Positions 20,615 to 30,951 of a DNA stretch of 64,000 nucleotides are shown piece after piece. The DNA lies in assembly GCA_028274465.1 (NCBI GenBank), contig CM051457.1, positions 57,025,550 to 57,089,549 of the forward strand, read 5' to 3'. The position numbers and the translations under genes were made by a program. Within the stretch, counting starts at the first letter, position 1. Each line of letters begins with the position of its first letter. The stretch comes from Plantago ovata. Taxonomy: Eukaryota; Streptophyta; Magnoliopsida; Lamiales; Plantaginaceae. The notes beneath the pieces are model-generated. The model was not told the origin of the DNA, did no database searches, and saw nothing but the letters and a program-made list of their open reading frames with translations.

Positions 20615-23008
20615 TTAATTATCCAATATTGGATGTCCATTAGCATGTTCAAGAATGTGTCCAGTGGAAACCCAAGTCTTAAGTTTTTCAACTTTGACTT
20701 GTTTTCTACTTGCTGAGGAACTAGGAGGTTTTGAGCCAAAAGGCTTTTGATTCGTGCTGATCAAATCCACTTTCTGATGTGGTGTCTTGCTCGGTTGACC
20801 TTTTTGCTGAACATACTTTTCAGTAAGTTCTTTTCTAGCAAGGTTCCTTCTAGCCATAGCATTTTGAGTCTTGTCAGAACTCTTAGGCTTGATTTTGTTC
20901 ATCTCTTTGAAGTATCTTTGCTGACTTTGCTTATACTCGTGAAAGAGTTGACTTTGCTTGGTTTTAAAACGGAGTCCACTTTTCGGAGAATGCTGAGCTT
21001 TTGTATCAGCAACCTTACTTGTTTTTGTATCAGTAATCTTGCCTTTTGACTTAACAAATTGTTTTTCAGCAACTTGTTTGGCAGAATGCTTTACAGCATC
21101 CTTTTTGTTTACAGTTTGCTTTTCAGCAACCTGTTTTCCTTTTAAAGTCTTGTTACTTTGATTAGCAACAGCGGGCTTTACGGTCGTAGGTACTTGATTG
21201 CATTTTTCAGCAACCTTAGATTGACCAAACTGATAGAGTTCTGGTTGACCACCATCAGTAGCACATACAAAGGAAATCGGTGATTTGTCTTTACTCAAGA
21301 TTATTACGTCATCACCTTCATACGTTGCACCTAAACCTTATTTCTGAGATGGATCTCTCAAATAAGAGTTTAGTTCAGTCATCGTATTACTTGCATCAGC
21401 ATAAGATTTGAAATTGATTTTCATCTTTTTCATTTATTGGATTTCATCAAGTAACTTTAGAATTGAGGACTGATACTCTTCCAATTCTATTGCCATCTGA
21501 GAATTCTTCTCTGTAGCTCCAGCAATCAACTTCTTGAGATGCACTATTTCAGCATCTTTCTTTTCTATTTCTTCCTTAAACAAGACATACTTTTCAGTAG
21601 TCTGCTTGGTCAGAGTTTCAGCATTCTGTAGTTTCTCTTGCTGTTTGCTCAGAGTTTTCTCAAATCTTTCAATTTCTCCTTGAATCTTGTCAAGGTCAAT
21701 CTCGTCTTCACTTTTTGAGTCAGAGTCAGAGGTAGGACTGTTTACCTGACCGGCCATGAGGCAGAACTCGTAGTTTGACACATCTGGATAAGCTTCCATG
21801 GCTATTCCACAAACTTCCTTGCCAATATCTACGTCAAGAGTGGCTTCTTCATCGTCAGTGTCTGAGCTTTCTTCCTCACTGTCTTCGGAGCTAGTATCAA
21901 TGCACAATGCATCGATTTTTGCTTAAAGCTTCTTCTTTTCTTCAGCAATAAAAGCTCTTTTGAACTTCTTCTTTTCAGCAGATTTGCCTTTCAGCAAAGG
22001 ACAATTTGCTTTGAAGTGTCCATGCTTTTTGCAGTAAAAACAGAGATCATTTCCAACTGCTGGTTCTTCTGATGAGTTTTCTTGCTGAGCTTGCTTGTTC
22101 AGCGAGCTAGTCTCATTCTTGTACTTATGGTAGTTGTTACCAAGATGCTTTTTCAGCTTCTCTTTTGCTTTTCGCCTTTCAAGTTCCTTACTGATGAATT
22201 TCTTCATGTTTTTAACAACTAAAGCATTTTCATCAGCAGGTTCTTTATCATTCTTCTTTTCAGAAGATGACGGCTTTGCAGCAAGAGCAATGTTTTGCAA
22301 TTTTTCAGCAAACACATTTTCTCTTTGCTTTGTCTCGTAGTTGACAATAGCAACATGAGAGAACAACTCTGTTGGTGTGATGTCTGGCATTCCTTGATTG
22401 TAGTAGAAGTTCTGAGTGTGGATCCATTCTTGGTTCAGACTTCTGATAATGGTTTTCACCTTCTCAAAATCTGAGTAAAGATTTCCAACACCCAAGGCGG
22501 CCATCTCACTAACTAGAGTTGTGAATCTGAAGTCCAAGTCTTCCAGTGATTCATTTGTACCTTGTTTAAAGTTCTGGAAATTTAACTTCAGCACTTCGAG
22601 TTTGTTTTCCTTGGTTTTGTCAGATCCAACACAAAGATCTTGAACCATTTTCCAAGCTTCCTTAGCAGTTTTCGCACCCCACAGTTTGCAATGTATAGTA
22701 TCCGGAGTTGGTCGAATGATGATGTTTCTTGCTTGGCCATCAAGACGGAATCTCTTGGCTTCGTCGGAATTCCATTCGTCTCTAGGTTTTGGAACGGCGG
22801 TGTCAACCGGGTCTCCTAAGATAGTGTCCTTACCAGTAGTATCCGTGGTTTTGTGAGGAAAGCTTCTTTCAACCTTAGTGATTTTGATAGGTCCATCATT
22901 AAAGACAGTAACCATCTCATCACTAATGGCCTCAAGATGTAGCATCATGTTGTTTCGCCATTTTTCGTAGTTTTCCAGCTTCAGCAAGGGAGCGTCTCCT
23001 AAAGACAT
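20615..23008 (-). pseudogene. Copia-1 gag with long C-terminal extension
   Basis: The start at 23008 (MSLGDAPLLKLENYEKW) follows the primer site by about 100 bases. Gag core residues (SDEAKRFRLDGQARNIII, LWGAKTAKEAWKMVQDLC, ESLEDLDFRF) lead to a CCHC knuckle (CFYCKKHGHFKANC, about residue 325). After it come an acidic Ser/Asp/Glu stretch, a coiled coil of about 120 residues (FEKTLSKQQEKLQNAETL...) and a Lys-rich segment that repeats VAEKQ several times. Such a long post-knuckle extension is typical of SIRE-like gag. Homologous to H 59778..61948. Fossil with a few breaks. Confidence 0.88.
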
Positions 23009-23106
23009 CCTGTCAGCAAAAGACTACCAAACTGATCAAGTGAGAGTGATTTACGGAAAACACCTAAGGGGATCTAGGTTCAGTGCTGAAGGTTAGAGAA
23101 CCTCCA

Positions 23107-23120
23107 GCTCTGATACAACT
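23107..23120 (-). other. Copia-1 primer-binding site (initiator-Met type)
   Basis: The minus strand reads TGTATCAGAGC two or three bases inside the LTR. It is close to TGGTATCAGAGC, the plant initiator-Met tRNA site seen exactly in H at 59668..59679. Confidence 0.75.
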
Positions 23121-24684
23121 TGTTGGTCCCTTTAAACAACAAGAAAAGACTAGAGGGGGGGGTGAATAGTCTTTTCAAACTTTCGTCGTTTAAAAACTTT
23201 CTCAGCAAGGACTTATTACTTTTTAGTAATGAGTTTACTGATACTTAACTTTCTCAGCAAAAGCAAGTTACTTTTCAGTAACGAGTTTTGCTGATACTTA
23301 AAATCAGAGAGCGGAAGTCTTTGATACAATAACTGCTTTGTTAGTAAGTGATAGTTTCAGCAAGTGAACAGAGTGACTGTGTACAGATAGATATGCTTTG
23401 CTGAAAACTAAATGAAGTAATTAAATCACACAAAAACTTTTATAGTGGTATCTGAGAGTGGCTTAATCTCTCAACTAATCCACTTTGTCCTTTCTAGGAC
23501 TGAATCCACCAAGACAAGTTTGAGGTTCCTTACAACACCTATCTAGAGCGATTCAAACAGAAACCAAATCACACTTGCTTCGTCTCCAACCTAACTAGAG
23601 AACGAAACCTTGTTCTCCACCAAACTTGGGACTTTTAATCAGCAACTCTATGCCCGATTAAGTTCCCCCTGAATTTCACGCCTGAAAGGGTGTATTTTCA
23701 GTTAGAGAGGTTTGGGATGAGATAACTTGATTATAACTTATTCAGCTACAACAAGTAATCTAAGAAACAAAACTTTGAATACTTTGCAGTAAACAAGTTT
23801 GATTGTTTCTGGTGTCAAGACTTGTTCTTGTTCGAAAGAAAGAACACTTAACTAATTTCTTAGCCGTGTATGTTCTACTTCTTCACAAGTAGCTTTTTCA
23901 AGCTTTATGTCTTGGAACGGATCAAAGGCAGTAAAGAGTATTTGAAGGGTATAAGCACAAGTGAGAGTTTGATCACGTTGTTGACACACTTCAACTCTTT
24001 GCCGGATGACCTCTATTTATAGTGAATCAAGGGAGCCGTTTGAATTTTGAATTCTAAGGCTTTTGTTCCTTAAGATGTCACTATCTTGCTTTTGTACTTT
24101 CAGCAGCGTCCTTTATTTGTCTTCTAGTCTTCATGTCCTTCGTGTGCATGCTTTGCATTTAATGTTCATTTGAATGAGATTCAAACATGAACGTTGGAGC
24201 GCAAATGCAAGTACTATCATCAAGGAGGTCACATATGTTTTTCAGCAAGTGGTCAGTCTCAGTTTCCGCAAGCACAACCTACTTTGTCGTTCAGATTTTC
24301 ACTTATGCAAGCTGTTGCTGAAGTTTCCACTTTCTGAGCAACATGTGCCTTTGTAGATACCAGTCTTCAGAAAATCTTCTAGTCTTCAGTGTTCGAATTC
24401 TTCAAGTTTCTGAACGGTTTTAAATGCTTCAATTGTTTGTTTGTGTAAACAAAGTACATCATTAGCAAATGCTTCAATAGGTTGTTTTTCTTTTCAGAAA
24501 ACAAGATACATCATAAGCGGTAAAACAAACCTATCTAGCACCTAATCTAAATCTTCAGCAAACGTTCCTCTTTTACAATGTCCTCTAAAATTCTAAATTC
24601 CTATGGACCTTAAGAGTACTAGTTACTGGACTTTCCTTAATTTAGCATGGTTAATTGCTCATCAAAATTACAAGTTTCCTAACA
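23121..24684 (-). repeat. Copia-1 5' LTR
   Basis: On the minus strand it runs from TGTTAGGAAACTTG to GGGACCAACA (1564 bp), with TG...CA ends. It aligns with H's LTR at 58010..59665. It holds many TTGCTGA/TCAGCAA heptamers. The ORF drawn across 24651..24684 runs from fragment X into this LTR by chance. Confidence 0.93.
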
Positions 24685-25156
24685 CTGGTCTTTGTATAAT
24701 CAATTCCAGTGCCTATGACAATGTTATCTAGCCTTCTTTCTTCTTGTCTTTGCTTTCTTCTTCTTGACTTAGCATTTCCTTGATTTGCTGAAGATCTGGA
24801 GTCAGAAGAGAAATGTTTGGACTGGCCAGATGGAGTCAAAGCAGAAAGAGGCTTGGCCATTATAGCTTGAGCTATTGTTTGGTCATCATCATTGTCATCA
24901 TCTTCATTAATGTCTTGATGACTTTCAGTATGATAGAATTCTGGAGTATCGGCAGAAGTTTTTCTTCTTTTAGGATTTGCTGAACTTCTCTCAAAATCTG
25001 TTTCAACTCTTCTTTTAGAACTTTTCTCTGTTTCAGCAAGAGGTTCTCTGGGTGTCGGTCCAGGCAACTTTAGTGGAAGCTTCATAGGGAGTAGCTGATT
25101 TGTCTCTTGAAGACTTTCTTTTTCTTGAATCTTCCCCCTTAGACATGGATTGCATC
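24685..25156 (-). pseudogene. Fragment X, C-terminal part of an acidic/basic reading frame
   Basis: A minus-strand frame with KLPLKLPGPTPREPL, RRVETDFERSSANPKRRKTS, an acidic NEDDDNDDDQ run and a basic SRRRKQRQEER run. It is bounded by the Copia-1 LTR on one side and element D on the other. The heptamer TTGCTGA or TCAGCAA occurs three times in 472 bp, as in the Copia family. I read it as part of the third, downstream ORF of an older Copia copy; the other part is at 45324..46526. No polypurine tract precedes the LTR at 24684, so this LTR is probably an insertion, not X's own 3' LTR. Confidence 0.55.
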
Positions 25157-26215
25157 TGATGAACGTATTTTTGACACGTTCATCTTGTATTTTTTACCTT
25201 CTTTTGCTATCTTTTTGCTTAGTTTTTTGGTTAGTTTTGTAGAATAGTGTCACGTTTTGTGTTTTCTGCATTTTCAGGCACTTAGGTACGAAACGGCATT
25301 TTTGGAGCTAAAAATGAGCTTTTTTGATGGAAAATGTCCCCGTTGAAGTTCCTCAACCTCCGTGGCCTTGTTCGTGAGTGTTTGAGCCCCAATAAGTGTT
25401 GAGAAGGACGATTCCAAGGCACCCGAGGGCCGGTCGTGGACAATAGATTGAATTTCCAAGACAAAATTCTGCCCAGGAACCAAGCTAAGCGCTTGGAATA
25501 GTCATGCTAAGCGCTTGAAATTTTAGTGGCCAGCAACAACGCTTGGCTGCTCTCAAGCGCTTCGCTTGCCAAGCGCTTAGCTTGGCAGATCTCAAGCTAA
25601 GCGCTTGGCAGCAGTTACATTTCGGGATTTCCCTTCTTTACACAGATTTTCAGTTACATTTCATACATTCAGACATTAGCAAACATCTTTGGAGAGCATC
25701 TAAGACCCATTTGGAGAGAAAACTTAGATCTACTTGTAATTTGGCATTGGATTGAAGGATTTGGCATAGAATTGCATCCCTTTTCCATCTACGGAGAGGT
25801 TTCATTCAATTTCCACCGATTAGTGACAGCTTTGGTGGTAACATTGTATCATTATCTCTTGTCTAGTAGTTTGATTTGATGTATTCTTATAACAATTCAT
25901 ATGATTTGATGTCTATGTTGATGAATATGAGTAGCTAAACCCCTTTGTGTTGGTGGTAGAATGTAGAATATGCATGTTATGGATTATGTTTATTCTTACA
26001 TGAGATTGTGATTCAATCTTGCTGTAAATTTACTTCATATGATTCATAGCTGCCTATAAAGTATATTCGAATAGAGTATGTGACAAACTCGTGGTCAATG
26101 AAAGCTATAGGATTGTACATTAGTGATTTGCAGCATGCTAGATAAATGGTTTTAGTGACAAGCACCTCTAAATTATTGATAGTGATCTTTCACACTACTA
26201 GAAAAATTGGATTTG

Positions 26216-26650
26216 GTGACACGTATAAAAAGTCACTTAAAGAGCTTGTGGTGACACTTTCAGCTATCGTGACACTTTTGTAAAGTGTCACGTGTAAAGG
26301 GGTTTCAATAGCTTAGGTGTCATTATAGATTTCTATAGTGACACCATAACGTGTCACATGAAGACATGTTGCAACTTTGTATGTGTCACGATAGCTATCT
26401 TTGATGACACTTTCTGAGTCCGATGAGATTGAGTAACTAGATTAACAACCTAACTAAGGGTCACCATAGGTGAGTGTAGCGACAACATGTGGGGTCATTA
26501 AAATTACCTATAATGACGCCAAATTGTGTGAATATACATGTATATCATCACCCAGATTGGGTCACTATATATATTTTTTGTCACACAAGCGCATTTTCCG
26601 GTAACTATATTAACCACCAAAATAAGTGTCACAATAGATCATTAGTCACG
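26216..26650. repeat. CACTA left subterminal repeat array
   Basis: About fifteen units of the type GTGACAC, TGTCAC or TAGTGACACC occur in both orientations, many next to CTATCGTGACAC or TATAGTGAC. Matching units on the right side lie at about 30310..30440. This is the usual layout of transposase-binding sites in CACTA elements. Confidence 0.8.
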
Positions 26651-26680
26651 AAAGTTTTCAATCAAACAGAACACATTATG

Positions 26681-26750
26681 GGGGTGTTGCGAGAATTGAA
26701 CTCGCGATCTCTCGCAAAAAGCGAGAATCGTACCACTAGACCAAACACCC
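26681..26750 (-). pseudogene. tRNA-Pro-like sequence inside the CACTA element
   Basis: The minus strand folds as a cloverleaf. The acceptor arms GGGTGTT and AACACCC are perfect. The D-arm region TGGTCTAGTGGTA fits plant tRNA-Pro, as does the T-arm GCGAG TTCAATT CTCGC. The anticodon stem CTCGC/GCGAG is intact, but its loop has only five bases (TTTTT) instead of seven, so no proper anticodon exists. I therefore call it a degenerate tRNA-Pro copy rather than a working gene. It lies 30 bases inside the end of the left subterminal array. Confidence 0.75.
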
Positions 26751-27939
26751 TGATTTAAATAGAAAATGTCTACAAACTTACCTTGAAATTGAATATGAAC
26801 CTATATATATATTTCTCTAGTGTACCCTTCATGTAGTGAAATAGCTGATGGAAGATATTAATTATATTCCATTAGAGCATGGAAGAAGAAAATAGTAAAA
26901 CTCATTACATATGCATAGATTTTAGAAACAGCTAGAAAATGAAACAGTACAGTTCATTGCTTTTTGTAGCCTATGGAACACAAGCAACATATTGCAATCT
27001 AGTTAGTAGTAGAAAATCATAGTCAATAGCAGGTACTAAAAATTAAAATTGTAATCATAATATATCCACATAAAATACAAGCCACATTGTAATAATCGCA
27101 AACGTATAAAATGCTTGGTAACAAAAAATATCAAGCTGACCAGGAAACTTGTAATTAAATACATTATTATAATAAAAGAACCAGCACTATATAAGTACTT
27201 TAAATTAGTACTTCAATTGATCCTTTTCGTGGTTATCAAGAAATGTGATTGAGCTTGGGTGTTTGCCTTGAGAATCAAGCAGACTAAAGCCAGAGCAAGA
27301 TGTTAAAGAACACTTTCTCATAAATCAATCTTACAAAAAAGGGAATGCATATTAACAAGTGACACCATCTCTAAGTGGCACAAAGCAAGATGTTAGAGAA
27401 TGCATAACATTTCCACAGAAAAAGATAACTATAATAACTTGTATTGTACCACATGTTAATTCATCAAGTCGCAACAACTACAATTGACAAAATAGATATT
27501 CGACTCTAATTGCAAAATCGAGAATCGATTAGTACCTAGTAATCATTTCATGAATATATAACATAACAAACAAAGATACCTTCAGATTTCTCTAACGTTC
27601 TAGTAGAGTTGCATTGAGGGATGAGATCATCTTTCCTACAAAACATACAATTGCATTATTTTTATAGGATTCGATACCGCTTCCTTGTCACGTCCCTTCG
27701 ACCTCAACCTCCAATTTGAATGAAAGTTCAAATATAAGAGTCATTAGTTAATTTATAAGCAGAAACAGATACTTTTCCGTGTACAAGCCAGTCCAAATAG
27801 AGGAATTGCATGTGCAAATAAAAGAGTACTCGATATCAACATTTATATGGATTTCTAATGGCACATATGCTCAAAATATAATCAAATCATATTACTGGAA
27901 TCTATAGTCGTGGTTTCCTATTTCGAGGAAAAAATAGTA

Positions 27940-28210
27940 AATAATAGGAAATTTTTTACTTCACACATAAACCTTTTCTTCATTTTTGAAGTTACACACA
28001 AACTTTAATTTAATGCCAAAGTACACACTAACCTTTACAAACTTTTACAAGTTATATAAAAACTTAATCGTGTTAACTATTCCGTTAGTATAAGGTCATT
28101 TTTACACTTAAACCTTTTATTTAATTTTGAAGTTACACATAAACTTGATTCTAATGTTAAATTACACACAAACCTTTTAAATTTTTTTTAAAGTTACACA
28201 AGAACAGAGG
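27940..28210. repeat. Diverged repeats of an ACACAYAAACCTTT unit in the CACTA
   Basis: Five or so units of the form ACACA(T/C)AAACCTTT...TTTGAAGTTACAC occur about 40 to 60 bases apart. I do not recognise them. They may be a small nested element or a local expansion. Confidence 0.5.
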
Positions 28211-28689
28211 ATTTACTTATTTATTTTTTGGAAATTTCGTGGCTAAGATCTTGATCAAAACAGCATACCATTAACTCAACTATGACAAACCAAATCAAAC
28301 CGTCTTCCAGCAAATGATACTCAAACCAGAACATGCGAGAAGACCACACAAACCTAATAAATTCAACAACATAATGGAGTGTAACAATATCTACGTCAAC
28401 AGTCAACATTATAGTCATATAATTATTGAAGAAATTGAAGAAAGAAACTACAAGCAAAAATCACAATCCTCGTGGGCTGAAATATCAAAAAATATATCTT
28501 CTTAAATGACACCTCTCTGATATATTATGTATCCAAGACTAGCACATGAATTGCATTCTATGACTTCTAGGTAAATAATTATGTAACCACATTAACTACA
28601 TATTATCGACTAAAATAGAAAAATGATGATATAACCATGGATCATTGGGTATAACATATGAACAACCTGAAACATTCAACAACAACAAG

Positions 28690-28830
28690 TGCAAGCCTAG
28701 AATACAGGGAAAATATCTTCATACCCTTATGCAGCCAGCAACCAGCAACATCAACAATCATGGGAAGTAGCCTCCATTTAACACATCCACGCCCCACATT
28801 TCCATCAAATGACATCCTGCAGCTAATACT
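28690..28830 (-). other. Exon-like piece in the CACTA, possible captured gene
   Basis: On the minus strand, a TTAGCTGCAG border opens a stretch encoding SFDGNVGRGCVKWRLLPM and IVDVAGCWLHK, followed by a GTATG-type border. Codon use and borders look exon-like, but I do not recognise the product. Confidence 0.3.
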
Positions 28831-29075
28831 AACACACATGCAGATAGTAAGTTGCTCTACCAAGAAACTTGTCTTCTACTAAACAGATAAACCAAATCAA
28901 GACTAGCAAACAACCTGAAACATAAAAACTGCATGCAACATTGACTATGTAGCCTATCCTCACATACAACTATGCACAAAAATAACCCGAAAACCAGAAA
29001 AAAATTGATCTTTCCACCTGAACTAGAGGCAAAAGATAAACCAGCAGTCTTGCTAGTATTATAATTGACGCTTAC

Positions 29076-29175
29076 TTGCTCGAAAAAATTTCCCGTTCTC
29101 TGTAAATCACTAGTTAAGCGTGCCACATATGATGCCACGGATCTAACGAGAATAAAATCGAATAAACATATCTTC
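29076..29175 (-). other. Exon-like 100-nt piece in the CACTA, possible captured gene
   Basis: The minus strand has TTTATACAG| before it and |GTAAGC after it. The open frame between encodes RSVASYVARLTSDLQRTGNF followed by FEQ, which looks like real protein. It lies on the same strand as the piece at 28690..28830 and the open stretch at 29825..30046, so a captured host gene read on the minus strand is plausible. Identity unknown. Confidence 0.4.
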
Positions 29176-30821
29176 CTGTATAAAAAAAAGGCCAATTAGA
29201 AAGTTATTTTAGTGACATAATAAAATTTGGATCTCTGTAGCAAACCTAATATAACGCCTAGGCTAATGTAACTCCAAAACTTACTTTTAAATACACAACA
29301 CGACAAAAGAATCTCCATTTCACAACTGCACAATATAAACATTTCAAGTATCTTCTTATTAAGTTTTGTTAAGACTGTGGTTATCTTTGTTTATTACTAG
29401 AGGACATGTTATTCATGTTTTTCCAAAATCTTTAATCAATGAACTTGAATAAAATGTTCTCCAGTGTAATATGTTGTTTCCAGGACAGAAGAATCTAAGT
29501 TTCATTTGTGATATTATAATGCTTTATCTCAATTAAAACCATTAATTCTATACTTAATTACTCCTTGGCAATACCATTCCCAGTGCAGAGATTACCAGTA
29601 TATTACCCGGGAGTTACATCTATGGAGTAGAGGGCTTACATTGATATATAAGAAACAATCCAAACATCCTTCCCAATTGACAACAACAATTGTAGCATTT
29701 TCTAGATACAAATCTTCTCAGTCAAACTTAGCAATAAAATTCAGAAAAATAAGCAAGACAACACAACAAAGCAAAAAAGAATCAAAATCACCTTGATTGA
29801 TGCCCAAGAAATTCAAAGCCAGATCTATATATATACAAGGAAATCAAAGAAACGTACATATTTTATTTGCTGGTGTTGGCAATCACCTGAATTCATCGGT
29901 ATAAGTAGAAATGGAGCTTCTAACCTGAAATATAGCAATCCAGAAGTAAGCTTCTCGACCAAAACAATACTCTTCTCATGAAAGATCCTCTCTTCCCTTA
30001 AAATCAACTTCAAATTGTTTGTACAAAAATTAGATCCCAGGGCCAAAAATGAACAGGGACGATTAGTGATTAGTGAGGTACTGCCGTCATGGGAAGGAAA
30101 CCGAGATCAAAGTCTCTTATAAATTGATTGGATTTGGTGTCTAGGGTTTATGCATGTGTCGATTGATGTGAATAATCGATAGAATGGTAATCATCCTATC
30201 TTGTATTCCAATGTTTTTGCATAAAAGTCCTTCAAGTTAGTCTTAAGTACAATAAAACACCGACTTGTGTTGGGAAGAGACTGCTAATAAGTTGCGCATT
30301 TCTATAGGTGGATGTAGTGACCCTTGACAAGTGTGATAATATATACTAGTGTCAAATTAGATGTATATTGTACTAGTCGGTTGAATTAGCTAGATATAGT
30401 CACGCTTCTCTTATCGTGTCACTACAAATAGTGTCTCATTAGAACTTTTTTCTAGTAGTGTCATGATGTGTGTCTTGAAAGTTACCTAGACGGTTGCTTA
30501 TCAGACTTAGTCGAAGGTTTTACGCACTGAACTTTTGAGCATATTCATAATCCGTGCACGTTTATTCGATTCTACCACCAACCGTTTTCCAAACATTATT
30601 ACAACAAATCTGTTTTCTTGCTTGCTTTTTCCCAAAACAATTCTCAAACAAACTTGAACTCGTTGACTGAATTAGCTAACAAAACCCTCAAACAAAGCCA
30701 CGTTAGGTCCCGAGAGAACGACACTCGGGGACAACTTTCCATTGCACTCTAGTTTGTGTAGTGATAAGTGTTCTTTGGCTTATAAAACAAATTTAATTGG
30801 TGAAAACGACGTTCATCAATT

Positions 30822-30839
30822 TGGCGCCGCTGTCGGGGA
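30822..30839 (+). other. Element D primer-binding site (Asp-tRNA type)
   Basis: TGGCGCCGCTGTCGGGGA starts three bases after the LTR end. Confidence 0.88.
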
Positions 30840-30951
30840 CTTAACTCATTTGGTTGGTGTTTTTGTTTTGGTTTTTTCAGCCAACATCTCTTCTTGGTCT
30901 CATTTTTCTTTGTGCCTTGGTTACTCACTACTTTTTATTTCAGGTGAGTGC

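Larger units (their letters stand above)
1..24684 (-). mobile_element. Copia-1, SIRE/Maximus-like Ty1/copia element (5' LTR, gag, pol), interrupted
   Basis: This minus-strand Copia element reads from right to left: 5' LTR (23121..24684), primer site, gag, protease, integrase, and reverse transcriptase running off the left window edge. Element A (1259..19268) was inserted inside its integrase region. The sequence shows a CCHC knuckle, a DSG protease, an HHCC integrase head and a YVDD reverse transcriptase. The long acidic gag tail after the knuckle, and the LTR end with a G-run before GTGAATAG, are known features of SIRE/Maximus elements, so clade assignment is an inference from family knowledge. 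The copy is broken in several places beyond the insertion. Its 3' end is outside the window, so its TSD and age cannot be read. Confidence 0.88.
26193..30460 (+). mobile_element. Non-autonomous CACTA (En/Spm) DNA transposon
   Basis: The ends are CACTACTAGAAAAA at 26193 and its complement TTTTTTCTAGTAGTG at 30446..30460, with the 3-bp TSD tca at 26190..26192 and 30461..30463. The unoccupied site is visible in D's other LTR near 44965. Subterminal arrays of GTGACA/TGTCAC-like units fill about 430 bp on the left and 150 bp on the right; in this superfamily such repeats bind the transposase partner. I find no TNP2 transposase domain. The interior holds a tRNA-Pro-like sequence (26681..26750) and exon-like pieces on the minus strand, so it could be a gene-capturing copy. 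Confidence 0.92.
25157..30818 (+). repeat. Element D left (5') LTR, split by the CACTA transposon
   Basis: TGATGAACG...GTTCATCA, matching 43936..45323. The palindrome block lies at about 25478..25610, here often in the form CCAAGCTAAGCGCTTGG. The CACTA element occupies 26193..30460. Homology resumes at 30464 (TGATGTGTGTCTTGAAAG). Confidence 0.92.

Noticed and set aside
23121-24684. LTR shared between fragment X and Copia-1 as a tandem LTR array
   Set aside because: No polypurine tract precedes the LTR on the X side and the X frame runs straight into it, which fits an insertion better; not fully excluded.
26681-26750. Functional tRNA-Pro gene
   Set aside because: The anticodon loop has five bases, so no normal anticodon is present; called a degenerate copy instead.
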